From the NCBI GenBank assembly GCA_020650975.1, contig JAIPMN010003830.1:1-29555 (forward strand): DNA of 29,555 nt, written 5' to 3'. The notes below the pieces were generated by a model. The model was not told the origin of the DNA. It did no database searches and worked only from the letters and a program-made list of their open reading frames with translations. Position 1 is the stretch's first letter, and each line of letters opens with the position of its first letter. The stretch comes from Apostichopus californicus (Eukaryota; Echinodermata; Holothuroidea; Aspidochirotida; Stichopodidae). A program made the position numbers and the translations under genes. Positions 10,706-21,800 of the stretch are shown piece by piece.

Positions 10706-11483
10706 ACATCTGTAATACACTGCATCCAGCAGCAGACTCGGTGTCCTACTTTGACTGTGTGATCTTGTATGTGATTTATCTTTCAATTCTGTCAAAGTTT
10801 GCTCTAATTCAGACTAGAGTTGCCAATGTTTCTCTTATCATTTCTACAATTTTATCAGAAGAAAAGGTCTTATATAATAATCATCTTTTTCAACAATACC
10901 AAATATTTGGTCCCTCCCAATGGTTGTAAGTTCCACTAAAAGGGAAGATTTTTTTTTTATTTTATGGAATTTGTAGGCATTCCCACAGCTAGGACATAAC
11001 TCGAAACTTAACTGAACTGGCTACAGAGAGCTAATTCTCGTTTTGTGGATGGTGTCGGCTTTGAAATAGCAAAGTAGCAAAAAACAGTAAAATATTTGTA
11101 TCGGTGTGGGTTTGAGGCTTCAAATGGGAATGGACTTAAAATCTGACATTAGTAGAGGGCAGTATTTGGTAATTAGAATACTGTGAAGAGAGAGATTTAA
11201 GAAGTGTAGATCTAAGTCTGATCAGTTGAAATAATTATCAGTTTGATCGGTACCAGGTACGATCGTACTCAGGTCGATCAAACACGCTAAATATTTCATC
11301 TGTGAAGTTGCTCTACCCTAGAGGAAAGATGCAAGATCATTCTGCTTGATTGCTTAGATCGTCTGAGATATACTGATCAAAATTGTAATTGTCGGCGGTA
11401 CTTAATTTCCACATTGACTTAATTTTTTTCCATGTTTATCTACACTCTTTCAACCGTTTCATTTTCTGTCTCTAACTCCTCAG
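10706..11483. other. No gene seen; precedes the candidate terminal exon
   Basis: Mostly AT-rich, with GATC-rich short palindromes around 11220-11280 (GGTACCAGGTACGATCGTAC). The polypyrimidine tract at 11436-11481 belongs to the acceptor at 11483. Confidence 0.35.
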
Positions 11484-11553
11484 GGAACCTTATAACTATC
11501 CAGATAGCGACTTGGGTGGATTTGACCAAGCGAAAAAGGAATACAGTTACTAA
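11484..11553 (+). CDS. Candidate terminal coding exon of an unidentified plus-strand gene
   Basis: An unusually strong pyrimidine tract (11436-11481) ends in CTCCTCAG at 11483. With the first G completing a codon, the frame reads EPYNYPDSDLGGFDQA, then KKEYSY and TAA at 11551. It looks like an acidic cytoplasmic C-terminus with tyrosine motifs. The overlapping 77-codon frame starting upstream of the acceptor is a different frame with no protein-like character. The nearest downstream canonical poly(A) signal is at 15725. Confidence 0.35.
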
Positions 11554-12524
11554 CAGAGGGCGGCAAACAGAAAATACGAACGCGAAAAATGATCCGAGCA
11601 GCTTCCGCCTTCTGACAATTTTTTCGAAACGATTCAAACTGATATCAATCATGCCAGGTTTTTAATTTTTTTTTATCCAAAACTTGTGTTTGAACCTTGA
11701 GAATATTTTTTGGAGTAAAACGCAAAGAGGTTGTAAACAATGAGAGGGCAGATATTCGACAACTCATTTTCAATTTATGGATTCCGAAAACAAAAAATTT
11801 TATAGATCTCATCAACAAAGAATATAAATTTGCCTTAATGCCAAAAGTGGTGAAATTTGTGAGTGTAGGATGATGTAGGTATGTGCTGCCATTACTAAAA
11901 AAAACCTGCTCTCCCTGCCTCTTGGATAGAACGAGACGAGGTGCCTGGCCGTCCTCGATGTTTGGAAAAAATATTCGCAAGAGCGTGTCAGTTACTAATT
12001 CACAAGAATAAGAATAGTTGCTTGGAAACTTAAAGGTATTCTTGGTAAGGTCATGAGGTCAATCAGTTGTGTTCACCATCTACACAAACGATTTCCGAGT
12101 TTCGGACCACCTGAAGTTGAGACCGACATGCATCACTGCCTTACAGGAGACCTTCGACCTTTGATCGACCTTTCCAAGACATTTTGACGTAGGGTTTTCA
12201 TGAGTATTTGTATATAGCCAGATTGATATTTTTCAATGGTGCTGGGGGTATCAGGACTCATGATAGGGAGGATGGGGGGATTGGGGGGGGGAGTACTGGG
12301 AAGATTGTTAGTACTGAATATTCATGAAGATAATTAATGTAATGAATATTCACACTTTTTAGGTAACTATGGGAAAGTCTAATATTGATTTTGTTTTCTT
12401 TCTTTCTTTCATTTTCATTTTTTTTTTTTTTTTTTTTAAATGATTAGAACATTTGTTGGAAGAACGGTGCAATGGCATGAAATATTTCATGCGTAGTGTT
12501 ACAACCCTTAGGATGGTTCTTCTC
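11554..12524 (+). other. Possible 3' UTR of the plus-strand gene
   Basis: AT-rich with no canonical AATAAA. A 44-codon frame from 12052 (MRSISCVHHLHKRFPSFG) ends at TGA near 12184, unrecognised. T-run at 12418-12437. Confidence 0.3.
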
Positions 12525-13262
12525 CTAGTAACTACCAGTACAAATAACTAATGTATATTAGTGTGTTGTACTCTCTACTAGTACTAGTAGTAGTTTTCAT
12601 GTCTCTACAGGTGTACTTTCTCCAAGTACTATCCACACCATGTATATCTAGTAACTACCAGTACAAACAACTAATGTATATTAGTGTTGTACTCTCTGCT
12701 AGTACTAGTAGTAGTTTTCATGTCTCTACACGTGTACTTTCTCCAAGTACTATCCACACCATGTATATCTAGTAACTACCAGTACAAACAACTAATGTAT
12801 ATTAGTGTGTCGTACTCTCTACTAGTACTAGTAGTAGTTTTCATGTCTCTACAAGTGTACTTTCTCCAAGTACTATCCACACCATGTATATCTAGTAACT
12901 ACCAGTACAAACAACTAATTTATATTAGTGTGTTGTACTCTCTACTAGAACTAGTAGTAGTTTTCATGTCTCTACACGTGTACTTTCTCCAAGTCCTATC
13001 CACACTATGTATATCTAGTAACTACCAGTACAAACAACTAATTTATATTAGTGTGTTGTACTCTCTACTAGTACTACTAGTAGTTTTCATATCTCTACAC
13101 GTGTACTTTCTCCAAGTACTATCCACACCATGTATATCTAGTAACTACCAGTACAAACAACTAATGTATATTAGTGTGTTTTAGTCTCTACTAGTACTAG
13201 TAGTAGTTTTCATGTCTCTACACGTGTACTTTCTCTAACTACTATCCACACTATGCATATCT
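12525..13262. repeat. Six-copy 123-bp tandem array
   Basis: CTAGTAACTACCAGTACAA begins at 12525, 12648, 12769, 12892, 13015 and 13138, so the period is 123 bp (one copy 121). Copies are about 95% alike and each contains ACTAGTACTAGTAGTAGT. Since 123 is 41 codons, a plus-strand frame stays open (12684-13184) and encodes a 41-residue hydrophobic repeat, most likely an artefact. Confidence 0.93.
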
Positions 13263-13454
13263 TATCACCAGTCGATGTTAATGTGACCACTTCAAGGGGA
13301 TAAGGTGGTAGGCTCGGGATATTGAGGAGAAATGATGATATAAAATGACTTTCTGTAAAGTGTAGACAATCACCTTGATATATTATTCACTAATCCCAGG
13401 TATCAGGATTTATATCACATTTAAATTTATTCGTGTGTAAATTAATATTTCTGT

Positions 13455-13896
13455 GTACCTCTAGTCTAGCCTCTAGTCGAGTCTAGAGTCGTTTAGTCTC
13501 TAGTCTAACGTCTAGTCTAGTCTCAGCCTCTAGTCTAGGTCTCTAGTCTGGTCTCAGTCTCTAGTCTGGTCTCTAGTCTAGTCTCAGCCTCTAGTCTCGG
13601 TCTCTAGTCTAGTCTCAGCCTCTAGTCTAGTCTCTAGTCTAACCTCTAGTCTAGCCTTTAGTCTAACCTCTGGTCTAGTCTAGTCTCTAGCCTAACCTAG
13701 TCTAGCGTCTATTTTAGCCTCAACTCCCTCGAGTCTATTGTCTAGTCTCGGCCTCTAGTCTAACCTCTAGTCTAGTCTCTATGGTCTAGTCTAGCCTCTA
13801 GTCTAGTCTCTAGCCTTAAACCTAGTGTAGTCTAGCCTCGAGTCTATTGTCTAGTCTTGGCCTCTAGTCTAGTGTCTAGTCTAACCTCTAGTCTAA
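13455..13896. repeat. CTAGTCT-rich irregular satellite
   Basis: Dozens of CTAGTCT and CTCTAGTCTAG words in 7-, 12- and 19-bp combinations (TCTCTAGTCTAGTCTCAGCC). It ends exactly where the U2-like fragment begins. Confidence 0.9.
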
Positions 13897-13923
13897 CTTC
13901 TCTTCCTTTTGGCTAAGATCATG
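13897..13923 (+). pseudogene. Fragment of U2 snRNA 5' end
   Basis: CTTCTCTTCCTTTTGGCTAAGATCATG matches nucleotides 5-31 of U2 snRNA at 24 of 27 positions, including a 17-nt exact run (CCTTTTGGCTAAGATCA). Homology stops before the branch-point recognition sequence, so this is not a functional U2 gene. Confidence 0.6.
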
Positions 13924-15724
13924 CGTAAAACCAGTCCTTTGCATTCGGGATCCGTGACACACATTTCACGATGATCACACAGTCACACTCTCGATGCAAG
14001 GAGACCGGGGTTGAGAAGCAGATCAGTCGTTTTGGTTGTTTGGTGTTTTCGTGCCCAGGTTCTTTTCCCGGGTGACTTTTCTTACAAGTTATCTTGAGTC
14101 CAGCAGTGCCTTTGTAGCTCCTAACTAAGCTCAGGGATAACTTCGGTCCCTAAAATCCCACATCTCCATCAGAGGTAAGAATAGTTTCACGGCAATAGTG
14201 GTGATGACTCGTAGCCATGGTAGGTCTGTGTCGTCCAGGAGATATAAAATGGAGCTTGTCTTGTCAAAAGTTTCAAAACTCTACCAAAGTGATTTCTGTC
14301 TGTGTTTCCATACTGCTTCGTGCTGTCATGCCAGAAAAAAAAGCTGTTTCCTTTTTATAAATATTTTAATATTTATACTGGAATGTAATGAAATGAACAC
14401 AAGAAAGGTCTTTGTGAGAAAGGCCAAAATCATGAAAAATGTTATGTGATTACTGGATTAATGTAAAAAAAAAATTGTATCTTTTTATTTTATAATATCG
14501 TTGAAAGTACAAGCAAAGCACGACCAGCCTTATGGTAAAATTAAAGAGAAAGTGCACACTTATATAAATCGAAAAAAGTTGCAAATCAAAAATTAAAATG
14601 CTGAAGGTATACAGAAATCTGATATAGTCGAAGGAAAAACTAGTTCTTAATTTTTATGCTGAAAGATATGAAACCTTTTTTTCTATAGAATTGCAGTAAA
14701 TTGATCTTCATTCCGTAGGATGTTTTAGAAGTATTCTGAATTATGCAGATTGGTTTAATTAAAATTAATACCCAACAGATTTTTTAATGTATCACGGTTC
14801 GATTCTTATGAGATTTTGATGTTTATATTCTACGTTGTATATAAAGAGTAGCTAATCATGTTTTTAGAATTGTAACGTTTATTCGTTGGTACTCTTTGTC
14901 AGAACGCTGGTAAAGAATTCTCAATGTACGAAAGGAGGAAAGAAGGACTAAACCAAAGTTTAAAACTTGTTTGGATGCAATTATATGGTCCACTCGATAA
15001 AGTATTCACTTTACTTTCTTATAAATGTTTTGAAACGGTTCTTGTGGTATTTACTGATTTGTCAATGCTGGTATTTTTTTGATATGAATGATATAACCAA
15101 TGGGGCAATCAAGCAAGGTAGGCATCTACACCATTATAATTGATTTTAATATATAACAACAAAGATAACACCAGCAAGAAAATCCCACAACTTAGATGAA
15201 CATGAGTTTTAAAATTTTACTATTATGGTTTTTATGAACACTGCCATTGTTTTCAGAGCGAGAAAATATAGATTCAGTTTATGATGTTGAAATTTCTATT
15301 CTCTTGAACCAAATATCTTTATATCTATATTTCAAGGTTATGGTACTTTTAAGACGATTTTTTTTTTAATTCCTGATTTTCGTCCTTGACCAGCTTTTAT
15401 TGTTATATGTTCATTCACAAGCAATTTCTTCATCATTTCACTGAAGAAAAATAACGACCTCGTACATCTCTGAGTTTACATTAACATCTTGTTTTGCGTG
15501 TGCCAATGACTAGTATGGGCAACAATAGGGGGAAATTTAATAGATTAAGGTTTAGTAGTTTATAAGATTTTTATAAATATCTTCATAAGTCTTAATGCTT
15601 TTAACTTTTCTTTTTTTTTCTGTTTGGTTTTTAATGAATCATGGTACATTTATTCATATTGTGGTCATTCATTATCTTGTATACAGATAAAAGTTGTGCA
15701 ACATTTTATTTCTTTTTATCTTTC
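13924..15724 (+). other. Probable 3' UTR or terminal non-coding sequence
   Basis: Unique, increasingly AT-rich sequence running into the poly(A) signal at 15725. A possible donor GAG|GTAAGA occurs at 14173, with short open frames nearby (83 codons from 14198). Nothing is recognisable. Confidence 0.35.
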
Positions 15725-15730
15725 AATAAA
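15725..15730 (+). terminator. Strong plus-strand poly(A) signal
   Basis: AATAAA is followed within 15-40 nt by a T/G-rich stretch ending TTTCTTGTTTTGGTTG, the classical two-part cleavage signal. It implies a plus-strand transcript ending near 15750, the best independent support for a gene in the left half. Confidence 0.55.
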
Positions 15731-15759
15731 AAATATAAAACTGTAATATTGTAATGCGT

Positions 15760-17399
15760 TTCTTGTTTTGGTTGTTAAAGAGTTCTCCCCTTTCCTTTTA
15801 AATTCCGACAAATCTTTTCGAGTCTTGAGGAATTAGTCAATCCTTTAAAGGGTGTGAAGACTCGCGCACAAAGAAACGTCTGATGCCGGTAATCTGACCT
15901 AGTTTCAAATGAGGTGTAACAGAAGTGTTAGACACCACCATCGATCCCAGAAAATACACACACAGCTTGCTACCGTCGGTAATTAGACACGTTTACAATC
16001 AATACATACAGCTACGGTCAATATCCACAACACAGTGTATATAGCAGCGATGGACATCTCAGGTCTAGATAAAAGATAACAAGGTATATCACGTTTCATT
16101 ACTGTCTGCATTTTGTAGCGACAAGAAGAAAACGTCATTTGCAAGCAACGGAAAGTTAACTTATTCAGAGCATGGCACATGGTTTGGGGCGAGTCTTCAA
16201 TGCAATTTAAGCGTTGTGGTCAATAGCCAGGCCTGAAAGTAGGGGAGGTTAGTTGGGTTACTTCCCCAGATCCCTAGGCCAATTTCTTTTACATATTGTT
16301 TGTATTGCAACGTACAGTATACTGACCTGTGTTTATCATGCCATTGTGTAATTGTACATCAAAATAGTGGTTAGGGCCATTTACATTGTAACAGCTACTT
16401 CTGGTTAACAAGCAGAAGTGTAGTGCGGTGCATTGAAGTCATCGAAACTTTCATGCATTTTACATTCTGGTTTTATTAGCAGCCTAGAAACAACACATCC
16501 ATGAAAAAATACCAAAAAAAAAAACACATAAGCATAATACATCTACTAAAATATTGAATCCAGTTTTAGTTTATTTTTTTAAACCAACCAGAAGAAATCA
16601 GTTTATTACTCTTAGCCAGTCCTTTGTATCGGCAAGGAGTTATAAGAGAAGGATAACAACATTTGCTTCAAATATATTTTTACTGATTAATGGATACTTG
16701 AACACAATCATCACAAAATAATCCTTTTCAAGCCAAATCAGTTTGCTGAATTGAACTTTTCTTGACAACTAGAGTAAACACCTTTGAACTTTACCTGCCC
16801 CAAAACAAGTTGTCGACAAAAGCATAGTGCAAACGATGACTAACTTCTCTTCTTTAAACACAGTTCTGCAATAATTCTGTAATTCAATTTTGATTACTTT
16901 GGAACAAAAGAATGGTTATTTATTGGATGGGTCTTCAAAGGATTTACTTAAATTGTAAGAATATTAACTAAAATTGAATGCAACAAAACTTGCAATTTCG
17001 TGATTATTATTAGTTAACAACATTTGGCCTTAAATGTCAGTTGCTAACCCGAACTAACTGTCTTTATTCATATATAAACGAATAAATAATAAATTAAACA
17101 TGTTTTAAAAGAATAGGAAGTCCCAGAATGAACAATTATAAGCTTCAATGTTCTGTAATTGATATACAAAATATCACACTTTTTCTTCTTCATATTTTGA
17201 AGAAGAGAATATCAGTATTACATGCTATGGTATATAAGTCATGCTGTATTCTGGATTGAATTATGACAGTAGATGTGTTTGTTTGATCACACATTTTGCA
17301 CATTGAATCTAGTAGTGGATCCAGGATGTGGCCATGGGGTTGTTGTCTGTTGAAACTGACAAGTCTAAGATCACCATCAACAAGTTAAACATCTCAAGG
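15760..17399. other. Intergenic sequence between convergent transcripts, no gene seen
   Basis: AT-rich unique DNA, only short random frames (for example 65 codons minus at 15983-16180). Confidence 0.45.
17063..17068 (-). terminator. Nearest canonical poly(A) signal downstream of RRP1
   Basis: AATAAA on the minus strand, 1.6 kb past the stop; the intervening 3' flank shows no other canonical AATAAA. Use would give a 3' UTR that includes the 21/30-bp array. A non-canonical nearer site, such as CATAAA near 17935, is possible. Confidence 0.3.
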
Positions 17400-17404
17400 A
17401 AAAA

Positions 17405-17745
17405 CTTAAAAGGTTATTAAATACGTCCATTAAGTCCAGGTAAAAGGTAATTAAGTCCAGGTAAAAGGTAATTAAGTCCAGGCGAAAGGTAACTACGCCC
17501 ATTAAGTCCAGGTAAAAGGTTACTAGGTCCATTAAGTCCAGGTATAAGGTAATTAAGTCCAGGTTAAAGGTAACTACGTCCATTAAGTCCAGGTAAAAGG
17601 TAATTAAGTCCAGGTATAAGGTAATAAAGTCCAGGTGAAAGGTAACTACGTCCATTAAGTTAAGGTAAAAGGTTACTAGGTCCATTAAGTCCAGGTAAAA
17701 GGTAATTAAGTCCAGGTGAAAGGTAACTATATCCATTCAGTCTCC
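17405..17745. repeat. 21/30-bp tandem array downstream of RRP1
   Basis: Units of ATTAAGTCCAGGTAAAAGGT plus A (21 bp) alternate with 30-bp units extended by CTACGTCC or CTAGGTCC. Both lengths are multiples of three, so the minus strand is open for 119 codons (DLITFYLDLMDVVTF); I treat that as a by-product. Confidence 0.9.
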
Positions 17746-18661
17746 ATGTACTGCTATAACAATTCCTCTCTACTCCAAACACTCTCATAACATGTTTATA
17801 AGCTACATACTGTGTCTTCGTCTGTTTGAGGGATACAATATTTGGAATTCCCGTTGTTTGTAAGATAATGTTATCAACACTTCTGTATCCCATCAATGTG
17901 GTCAATCTTATTCATACTAAGATTAAATAACCCTTTTATGTTCCATGTTGAATCTCATACTGACATTTAACACATACATGATATTACGCACACCAATGTT
18001 ATTCTTCATACAGTCCCGTCTACCTGATTATAATGAGATATGTCTGATTCTTCATAGTATGTCGTCTGATATTTAGATATCTACAGATTGTGTTGTCCCC
18101 ATCATACTCAGATTTCCTATAGCGCTGCACACTGTGCTGAAATCTTACCTACCAGGTAAAGAGTTCACATATACCACTGTAATCTTTCATACGATTCTGT
18201 CTACGGGCAACCAAGATAAGCTTATTCCGTCTATTCCCCTTAATAGAACATAGTCTGATATTTCCATTACATATTCTGCCGTCCACTCAACACTGAGCTC
18301 ATATTTTGTTCAGTGATACCTCATAACATTTCATCTACCTACATTGATACTGTAGTAGATATGTCCTGTAGTAGACATTCATACAGCAGTGGCAACGCAA
18401 GAACGAAATTCCGTCCATACATGCAAACTGTCGTTTTCAAGTATCGTTTTCAAGTAGCCGAGGAATGGCTTGATGACAGAGCCTGTTTTGATAGCCACCG
18501 ACACATCTCACTCATTTCTAACCGAGAAGAATTGATTCCCGCCATTCCTCTCGGCGCTGAGGGGGTCCATCGTCCTTACCACAGACCAGAGAAATATCAT
18601 CATCCTCTATGAACCTCTTTTCGACTAGACAATCTCAGAGACGGTCCATCCTACTAACGAT
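17745..18661 (-). other. RRP1 3' flank, probable 3' UTR
   Basis: This directly follows the RRP1 stop and is not repetitive. A 99-codon plus-strand frame (18313-18612) is antisense to it. It shows no recognisable domain, acceptor or donor, so I leave it uncalled. Confidence 0.4.
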
Positions 18662-18801
18662 TTACTTTTTCTTGTTTCTCCGACTCCTGAGAGTTCTTGG
18701 GGTGGGGGGAATGGCTTTGATCGCCGGGGACTCTGGTTTCTTTTCCCCGTCGAATGGAATCCCGGGACTGGCTCGCACCCTCTTGTGATAGTCCGTAGAA
18801 G
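18662..18801 (-). CDS. RRP1: RRP1 coding exon 11 (residues 721-766 and stop)
   Basis: Acceptor TTACCTACAG. It enters in phase 1 and runs to TAA at 18662-18664. It encodes DYHKRVRASPGIPFDGEKKP, then PPTPRTLRSRRNKKK. The SPxxPFDxEKKP element followed by a basic end is the conserved RRP1B C-terminus. The overlapping 85-aa minus-strand frame (18625-18882) is the same DNA read out of frame and unspliced. Confidence 0.9.
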
Positions 18802-21800
18802 CTGTAGGTAAAACACAGACACTCTTAATAACAGAATGTTCAATGTATTAACAGAGACCTCACTGACAATGATTTTCTTCATTCTATTCTTTCTGGAATT
18901 TTGTGATATTCAGAGCAAATATTCATGGATGTTGTTATCAGAGGGTAACTGGAATACTAGATAGGTTTAAGGGAAGGTTGAGGGATTGAGGGAAAGGTTG
19001 AGGGGGTGGGGAGGGGGCAGGCAGGAGAGTATGCTACATTTGTAAACAGACCATATAATATATCACATTAGCCCACTTATATGTTTGAGAAATCAAGAAC
19101 TAATAAGGGTGCAAAGAGGGGGGAGGAGGAGGGGAAGCAGTGGGACTATGAAGGGTTGGGGACAATTTAGTACTTAACCTAGGAGACAATTATCAAAAAG
19201 AATTCACTTCGGAGCAGATGGGTAAAACTAGCCATAGATAGTAGGCTAGACCCCTAAAAATTGTCAGCAATTTCTAAACAACTCTGTGTTAAACTTTTAT
19301 TCAATCACTTTTGTAGAAGGGATGCAGAATAAAGTGGAAGGGGCATTACATCAATTTATCACCATCTTTGTCTGTCTAGTTTTAGAGTAAGAGAAATCGA
19401 CGCTGGATACTTACGGAGTTCTTCATTCTTAGCCAAAGCGATCTTTACTCGCTTCCTGAGCATTGGAGGAGTGTAAGCATTGGTAGTTGAGGCACTCTGA
19501 AAAGGTCAGGGTCAAAGGTCAGAATAATAAAATTGCATCACTACTGTAGCTTTCAAATATGGCAAGTTCAAAGGTCTCTAATCTTATTACATATATATGT
19601 ATAAATATATCTATATATATAGATATATTTATATTTATATTATTTGAAAAAAGCAGAGAAATAAGATTTGACTCATAATTGACAAATAAGGAGTATTGTC
19701 TTAGAAAATGTATTGGAATTTTCGGTCCCCCTGGGACCTTCATCTGCAAAAATTCCACTATATTTTCTTAAACAGCACTCCTTATTTTGTCAATTCTGAA
19801 TCATATCTTACTTCTCCCCTTTTTCCTAATAATATTGGCTTTTGGAGAATACATGGATTTTCTCGGGCTCCGAACACGGGCCTCCCGCTTTTTATGCAGA
19901 CAACCTAACCAACTAGGCTATGGACGCTAATTGAATGTCCAGAGGTTTGAAACCAGTAAGGAAGGTCGTCATTCCACTGTAGGTTTTTGTCACCTGTATC
20001 GAACAAAGCTAGTTCTGTTTGAGTGACATATTTTGCCTTACTCTATAGATCAATCATGATGCTAAACATAATCTTCCCGAATAAAACTAACTTATCTTTC
20101 AGAAACCTCTACTATGATATTGACTGAACAAAACATTATCTATATGTTAGAAGCATTGAAATGACATGACAAGTGTGACTGGCATCCAAATTTAGCTGGG
20201 TTCCCACTAACAATAAGATGGGAGCTTTGAATCTACCCAAACCACGCATCATAGATGATATTAAGAATCGGCGATATTCATAAAAAGCCGACATTAATGT
20301 ACTCACAGAAACAGTTTTGATTTCATCACTCCTTCTTCCAGTCTTCCCATCTTTCGAGGCTGCTGCTGTTGACTTTCTCTTCCCTCTTTTAGCTTTCTTA
20401 GAGACAGCTCCATCCTCCTGCATGGCCTCCTCTCTCTCTTCCTGCATCTGTGCAAACTCCGTCTCTATCTCCTCCCTAAGCTCGGTCATGTCTAGCCCTG
20501 TATCGTCTTCTCTCGATACAGCAGACTTCCTTTTACTTCTCTTCTGCTTCTGCTGCTGCGATCCTCTCCCTGTTTCCTCCTCCTCCTCCTCCTCCACGTT
20601 CTTCTCTTCGACACCATCCTCGTTCTCTGTCATCCTTTTGGATTTTCTTCGCCTTGGCGTTTTCCTTTCAGCAACGACAATCTTTTCCGGTTCCTCTCCA
20701 TCCTCCAACATCACTGTCCTCTCGGCACCTTCATCTTCATCCCTCTTGCCCTCTTTTCCCCGAGCAGACTTTCGTTTTGTATTCCTTTGCTTCGCTGGGA
20801 TCTCCGTCCCCTCATCACTCACTGCCTCCACTCTTTCATCTTCATCAATTATGATTATCTCGTCGGCTGAACCTTCCAGTTTCTCATTCTCTTCTTCCTT
20901 TGAAGCTTTAGACTTCCTCTTACTCTTCCTCCTTGGGATGACGTCACTCCCCTCTCCGTATCCACTCTCCAGGCGAGCATCTCCTGTTGTCCTCCTCTCC
21001 TGGGCATCTTCTTCATCTCCTCCGGCCGCTCCGATCTTCTTTGCCTCCTCTACTATCTTCCCTTCATCCATCTCTTCTATCGTTTCCTCCTCCATCTCGT
21101 GATCCTCAGAATCTCCTCCTCCCTCCTCCTTATTCTTTGCCGAACTGTCCTCCTCCTCTTCCTCTCCATCCTCCTGGTTGTTGTTGCCCTCCGTGACCTC
21201 CTTCCCGCTGCCTCCTCCTAACAGAGCTTGCCTCTCCTGTCTCTTCTGCTGCCTCCTCCTCTTCTTCCTCTCTTTCGATTGCTGCTTTCTCAGTTTCAGC
21301 TTCTCGGCCAGCTTTGGGTTGTCCACTTTCAGAAACTCGTCGTCCCGCCTCTCGGATGTGTCGTCCTTGATCAGTCTTGACGGATGGAACCCGTTCAGGA
21401 GATTACGATACCTGGAAAAGATGAAATAAAAATAATGAGATGAAAATGATGAGACCAAGTTGATTGGGGTCAGGGTGGGTATGCTAAGGACCGCCTCACC
21501 ACCTGTCCCTTACATAGTAAATACATGATAGAAGTATCCTTAACCCCTAGTAGCAATTCATCCAATCTCCAGACAGATTCAATTCTTTATGTAGAGACTA
21601 GGTACATAACTGGATATGATAATTATAACTATATCTAAAGTATTCCTTACACTAGCGTACCAACTTCCATACCTTACCTTATACGATATAGGCAACAGTC
21701 AAATATATATTGTCTAAACAACATTTGGAGAAGCACAAAGCGAGAAAATTTCAATGGTTTCTAATCTTAAGTAAAGCAGTGTCAATTTCAATTTCAAATT

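Noticed and set aside
12684-13184. 166-codon hydrophobic repeat protein
   Set aside because: It is a by-product of a 123-bp tandem array. One unit is 121 bp and breaks the frame, and there are no upstream exons.
17377-17736. 119-codon minus-strand DLITFYLDLM repeat
   Set aside because: A 21/30-bp tandem array read as codons; no other evidence for coding.
18313-18612. 99-codon plus-strand frame
   Set aside because: It lies antisense in the RRP1 3' flank, and its composition and motifs match nothing known to me.
20317-21102. 261-codon plus-strand Ser-rich frame
   Set aside because: It is exactly antisense to RRP1 exon 9; the Glu/Lys-rich sense sequence forces a Ser/Leu-rich open antisense frame.
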